DNA from: Peptoniphilus stercorisuis
Lineage (GTDB): Bacteria > Bacillota > Clostridia > Tissierellales > Peptoniphilaceae
Direction of reading: 5' to 3'
Length of the DNA: 64,000 nucleotides
NCBI RefSeq assembly: GCF_017874395.1
Contig: NZ_JAGGLJ010000002.1
Location: 91,703-155,702 of the forward strand
Below are positions 43,497 to 54,046 of this stretch, one piece after another. Made by a program: the position numbers and the translations under genes. The notes below the pieces were generated by a model. It was given only the letters and a program-made list of their open reading frames with translations. It was not told where the DNA came from and did not search any database. Each line of letters begins with the position of its first letter. Positions within the stretch are counted from its first letter, which is position 1.

Positions 43497-44774
43497 ATGA
43501 AAAAGAAGTTTTCCTTATTATTATTTTTTATAATTTTATTTATTCCAGTATTATCTTTTTCTAAAAGTGATGATGTATATATTGTCAAAATAGAAGGAGA
43601 TATAAATGGAGCAACTACATCTCATGTGGAAAGTAGTATTAAAAATGCACAAGAAAAAAATGTAGATACGATTATATTTGAGATTGATACCTATGGTGGT
43701 CAAGTAGTAGCAGCAGAAAAAATTAAAAATTTAATAATAGATTCTAATTTAAATACAATTGCCTATGTAAATAATAAAGCAGAATCAGCTGGTGTTTTAA
43801 TTACAATAGCTTGTGAAAAAATTTATATGTCAAATACTGCCACTATAGGTTCTGCAGAAACGATTCCAAAAACAGAAAAAAATATTTCTTTTTGGAGATC
43901 TATTTTAAGAGATACTGCTCAGTATAGAAATAGAAATTCTGAGATTATTGAAGCTATGGCAGATTCAGATATTGAAATACCAAATCTAAGCAAAAAGGGT
44001 AAACTTGTAAATTTAACATCTAAAGAAAGTTTAGATTATGGAATATCAGATGGAACTGTAGAAAACTATAATGATATTTTAAAAAGTGAAAAATTAGAAA
44101 ATAAAAATATTGTAAATATTAATATGTCTTTTGGAAACAAACTTATAAGATTTGCATCAAATCCAATAGTTTCAACACTTCTTATAACTATTGCAATGGT
44201 TAGTTTTGTAATAGAAATATTCACTCCAAGTTTTGGATTATTTGGAAGTTTGTCAGTACTTTCTTTTGGATTATTCTTTATAGGAAATATCGTTTCTGGA
44301 AATTCAACAATATATTCTTTTTTAATATTTTTACTTGGATTATTATTATTATTTATTGAACTTATAGTTCCTGGATTTGGACTTCCAGGTATTAGTGGAA
44401 TAATACTTTTAGTGCTTGGTATTATAATGAGTATGAAGTCTATTGAAATAGCAGTTACAAGTGTTGCAATAGCCCTTGTTATTACAATAATTGTAGTAAT
44501 TATATTTATAAAAAAAGGAGCAAAATCTAAATTTATTAATAGAATTACTTTAAATGAAAAGACAAGCTCTGAAAATGGGTATTTAAGTGTTGATGATGCA
44601 AATTGTAATATAGGAGATATAGGTATTACAAATACACCTTTAAAACCTACGGGATTTGCATTTATTAATAATAAAAAAATAGAAGTAATATCAGAAAGCG
44701 GATACATTGAATCAGAAACAGAGATAGTAGTAAGTAATGTTTATGGTTCAAAAGTTTTTGTAAAAAGGAAGTGA
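43497..44774 (+). CDS. NfeD-family membrane serine protease (long form)
   Basis: 425 residues. Signal peptide (SLLLFFIILFIPVLSF), then a ClpP/SppA-like protease domain with IIFEIDTYGGQV and a catalytic-serine region AESAGVLITIA. Four or more membrane helices follow (~225-345), and a C-terminal OB-fold NfeD domain with GDIGITNTPLKPTGFAFINN. Long NfeD proteins sit beside flotillin-like proteins and are thought to act in membrane-domain quality control; floA follows 4 bases later. AAGGAGG precedes the ATG. Confidence 0.92.
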   Translation: MKKKFSLLLFFIILFIPVLSFSKSDDVYIVKIEGDINGATTSHVESSIKNAQEKNVDTIIFEIDTYGGQVVAAEKIKNLIIDSNLNTIAYVNNKAESAGVLITIACEKIYMSNTATIGSAETIPKTEKNISFWRSILRDTAQYRNRNSEIIEAMADSDIEIPNLSKKGKLVNLTSKESLDYGISDGTVENYNDILKSEKLENKNIVNINMSFGNKLIRFASNPIVSTLLITIAMVSFVIEIFTPSFGLFGSLSVLSFGLFFIGNIVSGNSTIYSFLIFLLGLLLLFIELIVPGFGLPGISGIILLVLGIIMSMKSIEIAVTSVAIALVITIIVVIIFIKKGAKSKFINRITLNEKTSSENGYLSVDDANCNIGDIGITNTPLKPTGFAFINNKKIEVISESGYIESETEIVVSNVYGSKVFVKRK

Positions 44775-44778
44775 ATAG

Positions 44779-45759
44779 ATGATAGGTTTTTTTAGTGGTT
44801 TTTTAGTTGTAGTAATTATAGTTTTATTAATTTTATTCTTCACATTTGTACCAATAGGACTTTGGATTACTGCATTTTTCTCAGGAGTAAAAATTAAAAT
44901 TTCTACATTAATAGGAATGAGACTTAGACGTGTAAGACCTGGTAGAATTGTAAACCCAATGATTAAGGCAACTAAGGCTGGAGTAGATATTCAAATAGAA
45001 AATCTAGAAGCTCATTATCTTGCAGGTGGAAATGTAAATACATTAGTAGATGCTCTTATTGCTGCAGAAAGAGCGAATATTCCTCTTCAATTTGAAAGAG
45101 CAGCTGCAATTGATCTTGCAGGAAGGAATGTACTTGAAGCTGTTCAAGTATCTGTAAATCCTAAGGTTATAGAAACTCCAAATATATCTGCAGTAGCTCA
45201 AGATGGTATTGAAGTTATTGTAAAAGCTAAGGTTACAGTTCGTGCAAATATTGAAAGACTTGTAGGTGGAGCTGGAGAAGAAACTATTATAGCAAGAGTT
45301 GGAGAAGGTATTGTAACTACAGTAGGTTCTTCAAAAACTTATAAAGGTGTTTTAGAAAATCCAGATTCTATTTCAAAAGTAGTACTTGATAAAGGACTTG
45401 ATTCAGGAACAGCCTTTGAAATTTTATCAATAGATATTGCAGATGTAGATGTTGCAAGAAATATTGGTGCAAGACTTCAAACAGATCAAGCTGAAGCTGA
45501 TAAGAGAATTGCAGAAGCAAAAGCATCTGAAAGAAGATCTATGGCTCTTGCTCGTGAACAAGAAATGAAGGCAGAAGTAGAGTCTATGAAGGCAAAAGTA
45601 GTAGAAGCTGAAAGTCAAGTACCATTAGCAATGGCAGAGGCTTTAAGAAGTGGTAATTTAGGCGTAATGGATTATTACAAACTTAAAAATGTAAATTCTG
45701 ATACAAAAATGAGAGAGTCTATATCAAAAGTTTCTGATAATGAAAAAAACGATAAGTAG
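44779..45759 (+). CDS. floA: Flotillin-like protein FloA
   Basis: 326 residues. N-terminal membrane hairpin ([20 protein letters not shown]), then a YqfA-type SPFH domain with [20 protein letters not shown] and [19 protein letters not shown], ending in an Ala/Glu-rich coiled coil with [20 protein letters not shown]. It organises functional membrane microdomains. Runs with the upstream nfeD gene. Confidence 0.96.
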   Translation: MIGFFSGFLVVVIIVLLILFFTFVPIGLWITAFFSGVKIKISTLIGMRLRRVRPGRIVNPMIKATKAGVDIQIENLEAHYLAGGNVNTLVDALIAAERANIPLQFERAAAIDLAGRNVLEAVQVSVNPKVIETPNISAVAQDGIEVIVKAKVTVRANIERLVGGAGEETIIARVGEGIVTTVGSSKTYKGVLENPDSISKVVLDKGLDSGTAFEILSIDIADVDVARNIGARLQTDQAEADKRIAEAKASERRSMALAREQEMKAEVESMKAKVVEAESQVPLAMAEALRSGNLGVMDYYKLKNVNSDTKMRESISKVSDNEKNDK

Positions 45760-45767
45760 TGATCTAA

Positions 45768-46367
45768 ATGAAAGGTGAAATTTTTAATTTATTAGTCGTT
45801 GCAGCAATTTTTGTAATATCTTCTTTAAATAGCAAAATGAAAAAGAAAAATAAAGAAATAAATAAAGAAACAAATGAAATGAATCCTAAACTAAAAGAAG
45901 ATAAAACTAAGAAAGTTAATAAAAATAAAAATGCAAAAAATATATTAGAAAGCTTTTTAAATGAATTAGATGATGAAGAAAAGCCTAAGAAGAAAAGTGT
46001 TTTTTTAGAAGAGTTATATAAATCTTTTTCATCAGATGAAGGAAAAAGAGAAGTTATAGAACAAAATATATTAAAAAGCGAAGAAATTAAAAAGACACTA
46101 TCTGAAAAGGAATATGAAGTTAAAAAGACTGCTGAGATAATAAAAGATAAAAAAGAAAAAGGTATTTTAACAGCAGATGAATTAAAAGAAGAGATTTTAA
46201 GGGAAAGAGAAAATTATAGAAAAAACTCTTTTGAGAATGATCTTAAAATAAATGAAGATAAAAAAATAGATTTTGATTTTAAAGATGAACTTGATTCTAA
46301 ATCTTTAGCAAAAGCTATTATATTAAGTGAGATAATAGATAAACCTATATCTTTAAGAGATGAGTAA
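45768..46367 (+). CDS. Uncharacterised membrane-anchored Lys/Glu-rich protein
   Basis: 199 residues. One N-terminal hydrophobic helix (LLVVAAIFVISSL, ~8-20), then a highly charged Lys/Glu/Asn-rich region likely to form coiled coil, and a distinctive end LAKAIILSEIIDKPISLRDE that looks conserved in type. It lies 8 bases after floA behind a weak ribosome-binding site, so a link to the flotillin/NfeD membrane domain is plausible. No function assigned. Confidence 0.75.
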   Translation: MKGEIFNLLVVAAIFVISSLNSKMKKKNKEINKETNEMNPKLKEDKTKKVNKNKNAKNILESFLNELDDEEKPKKKSVFLEELYKSFSSDEGKREVIEQNILKSEEIKKTLSEKEYEVKKTAEIIKDKKEKGILTADELKEEILRERENYRKNSFENDLKINEDKKIDFDFKDELDSKSLAKAIILSEIIDKPISLRDE

Positions 46368-46388
46368 AAGACAGTTTTAACTGTCTTT
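46367..46388 (+). terminator. Terminator after the floA cluster
   Basis: AAAGACAGTT / AACTGTCTTT stem with T-rich tail, overlapping the stop codon. A possible promoter (TTGTCA at 46394 with TATTAT at 46419) for phoH follows, with loose spacing. Confidence 0.8.
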
Positions 46389-46457
46389 TTCTTTTGTCAA
46401 AAGTAGAAAAAATAGCTCTATTATGATATTATTAAAGAATTATAGGAGGTAATTTGT

Positions 46458-47453
46458 TTGAGCGAAATTTTAATAAATCTTGCACCACTTAATGCAGATA
46501 GACAGTCACAATTATTTGGAAAATTAGATGAAAATATTAAACTAATTGAAAATAGTTTTAATGTTAATATAAAGTTAGAAGAAAGTCATTTGAAAATAAC
46601 AGGTGATGAAGACCAATTAGAAAGAGTAAGTGTTTTATTTAATAATTTATTTGAAGTCTTAAAAAAACAAAGAGAATTAGATAAAAAAGATTTAAGTTAT
46701 TCTATTGATTTAATAAAAGCGGGAAATACAGCTTCAATACTTGAACTTTTAAATGAAACCGTAGTTCATACATCTATGGGAAAACCTATAAAGGCTAAAA
46801 CTCTAGGACAAAAAAGATATTTAGACTCTATAAAACAAAATGATGTAGTTTTTGGAATAGGACCAGCAGGAACAGGAAAGACATATCTTGCAATGGCAGC
46901 AGCTGTTCGTGCCTTTAAAAATAAAGAAGTAAATAGAATTATCTTAACAAGACCTGCAGTAGAAGCAGGAGAAAATTTAGGATTTTTACCAGGAGATTTA
47001 CAAATGAAAGTAGATCCCTATTTAAGACCTTTATATGATGCTTTATTTGAAATACTAGGTCATGACAATTACAATAAATATGTGGAAAAAGGGCTTATTG
47101 AAGTTGCACCTCTTGCATATATGAGAGGAAGAACACTTGATAATGCTTTTGTAATATTAGATGAAGCACAAAATACAACAAGTGAGCAAATGAAGATGTT
47201 TCTAACAAGACTTGGTTATGGATCTAAGGCAATAATTACAGGTGATATAACTCAAACAGATCTTCCACGAGGCAAACAATCTGGACTAAAAACTGTCCTT
47301 CATATACTAAGACATGTAAGAGGAATTGGTATAGTTTATCTTGGAAATAATGATATTGTAAGGCATCCATTAGTACAAAGAATAATAAGTGCTTATGATA
47401 AATATGATGAAGAGAAAAAAGCTATAAAAGAAAAAAAGAAAGAGAATGAATAA
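46458..47453 (+). CDS. PhoH-family ATPase
   Basis: 331 residues. A KH-like N-terminal region, then VVFGIGPAGTGKTYLAMAAA (Walker A, ~131-150), LTRPAVEAGENLGFLPGD, and FVILDEAQNTT (Walker B, ~232-242). PhoH-like proteins are RNA-linked ATPases encoded beside the endoribonuclease YbeY, as here. Start is TTG 46458 behind a strong TAGGAGGT. Confidence 0.95.
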   Translation: MSEILINLAPLNADRQSQLFGKLDENIKLIENSFNVNIKLEESHLKITGDEDQLERVSVLFNNLFEVLKKQRELDKKDLSYSIDLIKAGNTASILELLNETVVHTSMGKPIKAKTLGQKRYLDSIKQNDVVFGIGPAGTGKTYLAMAAAVRAFKNKEVNRIILTRPAVEAGENLGFLPGDLQMKVDPYLRPLYDALFEILGHDNYNKYVEKGLIEVAPLAYMRGRTLDNAFVILDEAQNTTSEQMKMFLTRLGYGSKAIITGDITQTDLPRGKQSGLKTVLHILRHVRGIGIVYLGNNDIVRHPLVQRIISAYDKYDEEKKAIKEKKKENE

Positions 47454-47899
47454 TGAATTTACTATTTGATGATAGACAAAGTGATATAGAAATTACAAAT
47501 GATATTATAGAAATTGTAAAAAAATCAATTTCAGAAGTATTAAAAGAAGAAAACTTAGATGACAATGTTCAGGTGAGTATATCCTTTGTAGGAGATGAAG
47601 AAATACAAGAGCTAAATAGAGATTTTAGAGGTGTAGATAGCTCAACAGATGTACTTTCTTTTCCAATGGATGATGAATTTAAAATTGAAGAGACAATACT
47701 TGGAGATGTAATAATAAATACAAAAAGAGTAGTTGAACAAGCAAAGGAATTTGGACATTCAAATACAAGAGAACTTTCTTATTTAACAGTACACTCAATA
47801 CTTCATTTACTTGGATATGACCATATGGAAGAAGAAGACAAAACAGTAATGAGAGCAAAAGAAAAGAGTATAATGAAAAGCCTAGAAATATATAGGTGA
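47453..47899 (+). CDS. ybeY: Endoribonuclease YbeY (rRNA maturation)
   Basis: 148 residues. Zinc motif HSILHLLGYDHMEEED (H3XH5XH) near residues 122-137, and DVLSFPMDD in the middle. Needed for 16S rRNA 3'-end maturation and ribosome quality control. Its ATG overlaps the phoH stop codon. Confidence 0.96.
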   Translation: MNLLFDDRQSDIEITNDIIEIVKKSISEVLKEENLDDNVQVSISFVGDEEIQELNRDFRGVDSSTDVLSFPMDDEFKIEETILGDVIINTKRVVEQAKEFGHSNTRELSYLTVHSILHLLGYDHMEEEDKTVMRAKEKSIMKSLEIYR

Positions 47900-47903
47900 T
47901 TAT

Positions 47904-48611
47904 ATGAAAAGTGGTAATTTTATTGCATCTTTTAACTATGCAGTTCAGGGAATAATATCTGTATTAAAAACTGAAAGAAATATGAAATTTCATTATCTTG
48001 CAGCGCTTTTAATAATAATATTTAGTTTGTTTTTAGATCTTACTAGAATAGAGTTTATGCTTATGATTTTTGCAGTTACATTTGTAGTTACTGCTGAAAT
48101 GATAAATACTGCAATAGAAAGAACAATAGACCTTGTAGTACAAGATTATAATCCAATAGCTAAATATGTAAAAGATGTATCAGCAGGAGCAGTTTTAATA
48201 TCTGCTATAAATGCAATTATTGTAGGTTATTTAATTTTTTATGATAAGCTAAAAATAATTGGAGATTTTACATTAGACAAAATAAAAAACTCAGATGATC
48301 ACTTAACTTTTGTTGCAATAATAGTTGTATTAATCCTTACAGTAGGTGGAAAATATATTTGGGCCAAAAGAAATGGTGGAACATATTTTCAAGGAGGAGC
48401 AATATCAGGGCATTCATCTCTTGCTTTTTGTTCAGCAACTATAATTTCTTTAGTAAGTGAAAATATTTTAATAGCTTTACTTAGTTTTTTAATAGCACTT
48501 CTTGTTGCAGAAAGCAGAGTAGAGGGTAAAATTCATAAAATAAGCGAAGTAATATCAGGAGCAATACTTGGAATTTGTGTTGCGATTTTTATATTTAAAA
48601 TAATAGGATAG
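47904..48611 (+). CDS. Undecaprenol/diacylglycerol kinase fused to a PAP2-type phosphatase
   Basis: 235 residues in two membrane domains. Residues 1-~110 match the DgkA-like family: FNYAVQGIISVLKTERNMKFH and FVVTAEMINTAIERTIDLV with its Glu-rich metal site. Residues ~145-235 have the lipid-phosphatase signature: GKYIWAKRNGG, SGHSSLAF, and SRVEGKIHKISEV. The fusion would both phosphorylate undecaprenol and dephosphorylate lipid pyrophosphates, recycling the cell-wall carrier. The final Asp of the SRx5Hx3D motif is Glu here. Sits between ybeY and cdd, as dgkA does in Bacillus. Confidence 0.88.
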   Translation: MKSGNFIASFNYAVQGIISVLKTERNMKFHYLAALLIIIFSLFLDLTRIEFMLMIFAVTFVVTAEMINTAIERTIDLVVQDYNPIAKYVKDVSAGAVLISAINAIIVGYLIFYDKLKIIGDFTLDKIKNSDDHLTFVAIIVVLILTVGGKYIWAKRNGGTYFQGGAISGHSSLAFCSATIISLVSENILIALLSFLIALLVAESRVEGKIHKISEVISGAILGICVAIFIFKIIG

Positions 48612-48618
48612 GTAATAT

Positions 48619-49029
48619 ATGGAAAATAAAGAATTAATAAAACTTGCACTAGAAGCTAAAGTAAACTCTTCCTACACTCCATACTCTAAATTTAGAGTAG
48701 GAGCAGCAGTTGAAATGGAAGATGGAGAAGTATATACAGGAGGAAATATTGAAGTTGCTTCATATTCTCCTACAAATTGTGCAGAGAGAACTGCAATATT
48801 TAAAGCAGTATCAGATGGAAAAAGAAAAATTGAAAAAATTGCTATAACAGGAGATGCAAAAGACACATATCCTTGTGGAGTTTGCAGACAGGTGATTCGT
48901 GAATTTGGAATAAATCCAAAAATTATAATTGCAAATTCAGAAGAAGATTATAAAGAATACACTTTAGAAGAATTACTTCCACATAGCTTTGGACCAGAAG
49001 ATTTACAAAGAGGTAATGAAAATGTTTAA
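48619..49029 (+). CDS. cdd: Cytidine deaminase
   Basis: 136 residues. Zinc ligands and catalytic glutamate in NCAERTAIFKAV, and PCGVCRQVIREF downstream. Deaminates cytidine and deoxycytidine for pyrimidine salvage. Ends inside the era start region (8-base overlap). Confidence 0.96.
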   Translation: MENKELIKLALEAKVNSSYTPYSKFRVGAAVEMEDGEVYTGGNIEVASYSPTNCAERTAIFKAVSDGKRKIEKIAITGDAKDTYPCGVCRQVIREFGINPKIIIANSEEDYKEYTLEELLPHSFGPEDLQRGNENV

Positions 49030-49927
49030 ATCAGGATTTGTAACGATAATAGGAAGACCAAATGTAGGTAAAAGTACACTATTAAATGGAGTTATAGGCG
49101 AGAAAATTTCAGCAATATCAAATAAGCCACAAACTACAAGAAATAAAATCACTTTTATATATACAGATGAAAACTCTCAAATAATATTTTTAGATACACC
49201 AGGAATTCAAAAACCTAAAAATAAACTTGGAGATTATATGTTAAAAACATCTGAATCAACACTATCAGAAGTAGATGTTATAACTTATATTGTAGATTGT
49301 TCTAAAAAAATTGGAAGACTTGATAGTTATATAATAGAAGAACTAAAATCTAAAAATACAAATACTCCAATAATACTACTAATAAATAAAATAGATGAAA
49401 TAGCAAAAGAAGAACTATTTGAACTTATTAATATGTATTCAAACTTAAATATATTTAAAGAGATAATTCCAATATCAGCACTTAAAAAAGATGGAGTAGA
49501 TTTATATATTGAAACATTAAAATCATATTTAAAAGAAGGACCACAATATTATCCAGAAGATATGATTACAGATCAACCAGAAAAATTTATAGTAGCTGAA
49601 ATAATAAGAGAAAAAGCACTTAGATTTTTAGATGAAGAAGTACCTCATGGAGTAGCAGTATCTATTGAAAAAATGAGAGATAGAAGTGATAAAGATATAA
49701 TGGATATAGAAGCTAATATCTATATTGAAAAAGAATCTCATAAGGGAATTATAATAGGTAAAAACGGAAGAATGCTTAAGAAAATTGGAACAGAAGCAAG
49801 ACGTGAAATAGAAAACCTATTAGATACTAAAGTTAACTTAAAAATGTGGGTTAAAGTTGAGAAAAACTGGAGAGAAAAAGAAAATCAAATGAGAAGATTT
49901 GGTTATGACTCTAAATATACAAAATAA
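49022..49927 (+). CDS. era: GTPase Era
   Basis: 301 residues. GRPNVGKSTLLNGVIG (G1), NKPQTTRNKITF (G2), LDTPGIQKPKN (G3), NKIDE (G4), SALKKDGV (G5), then a C-terminal KH domain with KGIIIGKNGRMLKKIGTEAR. Acts in 16S rRNA maturation. ATG 49022 follows AAAGAGG at 8-base spacing; the earlier in-frame ATGs at 48989 and 49016 are badly placed. Confidence 0.97.
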   Translation: MFKSGFVTIIGRPNVGKSTLLNGVIGEKISAISNKPQTTRNKITFIYTDENSQIIFLDTPGIQKPKNKLGDYMLKTSESTLSEVDVITYIVDCSKKIGRLDSYIIEELKSKNTNTPIILLINKIDEIAKEELFELINMYSNLNIFKEIIPISALKKDGVDLYIETLKSYLKEGPQYYPEDMITDQPEKFIVAEIIREKALRFLDEEVPHGVAVSIEKMRDRSDKDIMDIEANIYIEKESHKGIIIGKNGRMLKKIGTEARREIENLLDTKVNLKMWVKVEKNWREKENQMRRFGYDSKYTK

Positions 49928-49962
49928 AAAATTTGAAGTTTATAATTTTTAGAAATAAGACT

Positions 49963-50007
49963 ATAACCTTATGAAATGTGTTAAAATATTTTATAAGGTT
50001 ATTTTAT
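49963..50007 (+). terminator. Hairpin after era
   Basis: ATAACCTTAT pairs with ATAAGGTTAT across a 20-base loop and is followed by TTTATTT. Terminator-like, although the loop is long. Confidence 0.5.
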
Positions 50008-50027
50008 TTAATGAAAATAGGTGAGTT

Positions 50028-50768
50028 ATGTCTCAAATAGAGGGAATAGTTTTAAATGAATTACAATATAAGGAATCTAGTAAAATTCTAAATATTTATA
50101 CTAAGGAACTTGGGAAAATAAATGTAATGGCAAGAGGTGCTTATAGATCTAAGTCTAAGTTAATTGCATCGACACAAGTTTTTTCTTATTGTAATTATGA
50201 GTTTAGAAATGGTAGAACTTTTTATTATCTTTTAGATGGAAGAGTTATTAAATCTTTTTATAATATTCGTGAAAAAATAGAAAGAACTATGATAGGATTT
50301 TATATTCTTGAAGTTTTTAATAAGTCTATTCCAGAAGAGGAACCTAATGAAACTTTATTTTTATTTTTAGTTAAGGCTCTAGATACTCTTTCAAATTTAG
50401 ATGAAAATTATTTGGAATTTTTAATTGCTTTTGAGCTTAAATTTATTTCATTTATAGGGTATAGGCCAAATATTGAAGAATGTGTAAGCTGTGGTAATAA
50501 GAATATAAAAGACTTAAGATTTAGTGTAGAATCTGGTGGGATACTTTGTGGTGATTGTTTAGGCAAAGATCCTTATTCAGTAAAAATAAATAAAATCATG
50601 CAAAATATATTAATAAAACTTATGTATATTCCCTTTGACAATATTAAAGATATTTCTTTTAATAGGGAAGATTTAATGAAGATACAAGTTATTCTAGAGA
50701 GGTATATTTTATATTTCGTAGAAAGAAATGAATTTAATTCATTAAATATGTTAAAGTCAATGTTTTGA
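50028..50768 (+). CDS. recO: DNA repair protein RecO
   Basis: 246 residues. N-terminal OB fold (MSQIEGIVLNELQYKESSKI), a helical middle and a zinc finger with CVSCGNKN and ILCGDC (~155-180). Loads RecA onto SSB-coated DNA with RecR. Follows era, as in Bacillus. Confidence 0.94.
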   Translation: MSQIEGIVLNELQYKESSKILNIYTKELGKINVMARGAYRSKSKLIASTQVFSYCNYEFRNGRTFYYLLDGRVIKSFYNIREKIERTMIGFYILEVFNKSIPEEEPNETLFLFLVKALDTLSNLDENYLEFLIAFELKFISFIGYRPNIEECVSCGNKNIKDLRFSVESGGILCGDCLGKDPYSVKINKIMQNILIKLMYIPFDNIKDISFNREDLMKIQVILERYILYFVERNEFNSLNMLKSMF

Positions 50769-50819
50769 TGACTTTTTATCTTAAAAGATATTGACATTAA
50801 TTGGATTTTTTGCTAAATT

Positions 50820-51047
50820 AAACAGTAACGAGAAAATTTCTATACGATGATAAAGACAAGTAACAATTAGTAATATTATAGAGAGTCAGTGTTGGTGGAA
50901 ACTGATATAGAACTATTTGGGAAAGGACCTTTTGAGTATATTTAACACAAAGTGAACGCTTATTTAAGTGTTAATTAGGGTGGAACCGCGGAGATAATAC
51001 CTTCGTCCCTATATGCCCGAGGAGCTATATAGGAACGAGGGTTTTTT
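50820..51047 (+). promoter_or_regulatory. T-box riboswitch controlling glyQS
   Basis: The 311-base gap before glyQ is a T-box leader. Stem I region with GAGAGTCAGTGTTGGTGGAA, then the invariant T-box AGGGTGGAACCGCG at 50977-50990, and the terminator stem CCTTCGTCCCTATAT / ATATAGGAACGAGG with six T's (51000-51047). Uncharged tRNA(Gly) would favour the antiterminator. A candidate glycine specifier is GGA at 50925-50927 just before CCTTTTGAG, but I cannot fold it here to be sure. Confidence 0.93.
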
Positions 51048-51079
51048 GTATTCATTTTTATAATTTAAGGGGGAAACAA

Positions 51080-51967
51080 ATGTATTTCCAAGATTTAATA
51101 CAAAAGTTACAAACTTATTGGAAAGAAAAAGGCTGTATTATAATGCAACCATATGATGTAGAAAAAGGTGCAGGAACTATGAATCCTTCAACTTTTTTAA
51201 AGGCTTTAGGACCAGAAAGTTGGAGAACAATTTATGTTGAGCCATCAAGAAGACCTGCAGATGGAAGATATGGTGAAAATCCAAACAGATTATACCAACA
51301 TCATCAAATGCAAGTTATTTTAAAACCAGCACCAGAAAATGTGCAAGAATTATATCTTGAGAGTTTAAAGGCTATTGGAATTGATACTTTAAAACATGAT
51401 ATAAGATTTGTAGAAGATAACTGGGAATCTCCAACTCTAGGAGCTTGGGGTCTTGGATGGGAAGTTTGGCTTGATGGAATGGAAGTTACACAATTTACTT
51501 ATTTCCAACAAGTTGGTGGAGTAAACTGTGATCTTGAATCAGCTGAGCTTACTTATGGACTTGAAAGAATTGCAATGTATCTTCAAGATGTAAATTCTGT
51601 TTATGATATTAAATGGAATGATAAATTAACTTATGGAGATATATTTAAAAAAGCAGAATATGAACAATCAAAATACAGTTTTGAAATTGCAGATATTGAT
51701 ATGCTAAAGGGTTTATTTACAACTTTTGAAGGAGAATCTCAAAGGGTAATTGAACAAGGTTTAGTTCTTCCTGCTTATGATTATGTTTTAAAATGTTCAC
51801 ATGTATTTAATGTTTTAGATGCAAGAGGAGCTATTTCAGTTTCTGAAAGAACAAGTTATATAGGTAGAGTTAGAAATTTAGCAAGAGCAGTAGCCCTTAG
51901 TTATTTAGCTGAAAGAGAAGAAATGGGGTATCCTTTAATAGACAAGGTAGGTGCTGAAAATGAATAA
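51080..51967 (+). CDS. glyQ: Glycyl-tRNA synthetase alpha subunit
   Basis: 295 residues. The alpha chain of the bacterial alpha2beta2 enzyme. It contains [20 protein letters not shown] and [20 protein letters not shown], both highly conserved. AAGGGGGAAAC precedes the ATG. Overlaps glyS by 8 bases. Confidence 0.98.
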   Translation: MYFQDLIQKLQTYWKEKGCIIMQPYDVEKGAGTMNPSTFLKALGPESWRTIYVEPSRRPADGRYGENPNRLYQHHQMQVILKPAPENVQELYLESLKAIGIDTLKHDIRFVEDNWESPTLGAWGLGWEVWLDGMEVTQFTYFQQVGGVNCDLESAELTYGLERIAMYLQDVNSVYDIKWNDKLTYGDIFKKAEYEQSKYSFEIADIDMLKGLFTTFEGESQRVIEQGLVLPAYDYVLKCSHVFNVLDARGAISVSERTSYIGRVRNLARAVALSYLAEREEMGYPLIDKVGAENE

Positions 51968-54032
51968 ATATTTACTTGAAATTGGAGTTGAGGAATTACC
52001 TGCAAGATTTGTAGAACTTGCTCTTTCTCAATTAAAAGATAAAACAGCAAAAATGTTAAAGGAAAATGAAGTTGAGTTTGAAAGTGTTGATGTTTATGCA
52101 ACTCCTAGAAGACTTAGTGCAGTTGTAAATGGAATATCTTTATTTCAAAATGATCTAGATATTGTAAATAAAGGACCTTCAAAGAAAATTTCTTTTGATG
52201 CAGACAATAATCCTACAAAACCACTTCTTGGATTTATGAAATCTCAAAATATTAGTTTAGATGATATTGAAATCAAAGAATTTAAAGGTGAAGAATATGT
52301 ATTTGCAAGCATTCATAAAAAAGGTGAAAATGTAGAAAATATAATTAAAGAAAATGCAGCAAATTTAATTAAATCTATAAATTTCCCTAAAAATATGAAA
52401 TGGGGCGGAAAAAATATAAAATTCGCAAGACCTATTAGATGGGTTTTATCTCTTTTAAATGATAAGACTATTGAATTTGATTTTGAAAATATTCCTGTTG
52501 GAAATGTTACAAGAGGACATAGATTCTTAGGAAGTTCAAATATTGTAGTTGATCATGTTGATAATTATGAAAAACTTCTAAGAGATAATTATGTTATTTT
52601 AAATCAAGAAGAAAGAGAAGAAATTATAAAATATGGCTCTAAAAAACTAGCTAAATCTCTTGGTGGAGAAATCTATGAAGATGATGAGTTACTTGAAGAG
52701 CTAACTTATATTGTAGAGTATCCAACACCAATTGTTGGTAAAATAAAAGATGAATACTTAGAGCTTCCAAAGGAAGTTATTACAACTCCTATGAGAGATC
52801 ATTTAAGATATATTCCAGTATATGATTCTAAGGGTGCACTTTTACCATATTTTATTACTATTAGAAATGGTAATGAAGAATATAAAGATATTGTTGTAGC
52901 AGGAAATGAAAAAGTTCTTGGTGCAAGACTTGAAGATGCTAAATTCTTCTATCATGATGATGTGTCTAAACCTCTTGAGGATTATGTTGATGAACTTCAT
53001 GGAGTAATGTTCCAAGATAAACTTGGTACTATGTATGATAAATCTCAAAGAGTTAAGAGCTTATCTACAAAAATTGGTGAGTATTTAGAAGTTGCTGATG
53101 AAACTATTGAATCTTTAGAAAGAGCAGCATTTCTTGCAAAGGCTGATTTAAATACAAAAACTGTTCAAGAGTTTACAGAACTTCAAGGTGTTATGGGATC
53201 TATTTATGCTGAAAAATCTAATGAATCAGAAATAGTATCTCAAGCTATATATGAACAATATCTACCAAGATATTCTCATGATAGTTTACCAAAATCTACA
53301 ACAGGATCAATTCTTGCAATATCTGATAAACTAGATACAATAGTAGGACTTTTTGCAATAGGACTTATTCCAACAGGATCTCAAGATCCATTTGCATTAA
53401 GAAGATCTGCAATAGGAATTATAAAAATAATAAATAATAATAAGTGGGAAGTTTCACTTTCAGAAATTATAGATTATTCTCTATATGTATATACTGATGA
53501 AATGACTCTTGCTTTTGATTATAATAAAGTAAAATCTTCTATTATTGAATTTTTACAAGGTAGAATAAAAACTATGCTTCAAGAAGAAAATATAAGATAT
53601 GATATTATTGAATCTGTATTATCAAATGATGATAATGTAACTAGTATTTTCAAGAAAGCAGAAGAAATTGATGAATTCTTTAAAGAGGATAAATCAAAAC
53701 TAGTTGAGGCTTTAAATAGACTTCATAATATTGCTAAAAAATATGAAGATCAAGAATTTAATGAAGATTTATTAACTGAAGATGCTGAAAAAACACTTTT
53801 TGGAAAAACTAAAGAGATTTTCCCGGAATATGAAAAGTCAGTTAATAGAAAGAATTTTGCTGAAGCAATGAATTTATTAGAGGAATTAACTCTTCCAATA
53901 AATAATTATTTTGATAATATTATGGTTTTTGTAGACGATGAAGATATTAAAAATAATAGACTTGCTATGTTAAATATAATAGATAAAGAAATAAAAAAAG
54001 TTTTAAATATCGAGAAAATAGTTACTGATTAA
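51960..54032 (+). CDS. glyS: Glycyl-tRNA synthetase beta subunit
   Basis: 690 residues. [20 protein letters not shown] start, [14 protein letters not shown] and [15 protein letters not shown] segments, an HD-like region with [17 protein letters not shown], and a C-terminal anticodon-binding domain. ATG 51960 follows AAGGTAGG inside glyQ. Confidence 0.97.
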   Translation: MNKYLLEIGVEELPARFVELALSQLKDKTAKMLKENEVEFESVDVYATPRRLSAVVNGISLFQNDLDIVNKGPSKKISFDADNNPTKPLLGFMKSQNISLDDIEIKEFKGEEYVFASIHKKGENVENIIKENAANLIKSINFPKNMKWGGKNIKFARPIRWVLSLLNDKTIEFDFENIPVGNVTRGHRFLGSSNIVVDHVDNYEKLLRDNYVILNQEEREEIIKYGSKKLAKSLGGEIYEDDELLEELTYIVEYPTPIVGKIKDEYLELPKEVITTPMRDHLRYIPVYDSKGALLPYFITIRNGNEEYKDIVVAGNEKVLGARLEDAKFFYHDDVSKPLEDYVDELHGVMFQDKLGTMYDKSQRVKSLSTKIGEYLEVADETIESLERAAFLAKADLNTKTVQEFTELQGVMGSIYAEKSNESEIVSQAIYEQYLPRYSHDSLPKSTTGSILAISDKLDTIVGLFAIGLIPTGSQDPFALRRSAIGIIKIINNNKWEVSLSEIIDYSLYVYTDEMTLAFDYNKVKSSIIEFLQGRIKTMLQEENIRYDIIESVLSNDDNVTSIFKKAEEIDEFFKEDKSKLVEALNRLHNIAKKYEDQEFNEDLLTEDAEKTLFGKTKEIFPEYEKSVNRKNFAEAMNLLEELTLPINNYFDNIMVFVDDEDIKNNRLAMLNIIDKEIKKVLNIEKIVTD

Positions 54033-54046
54033 AAGATGGTGATAAA

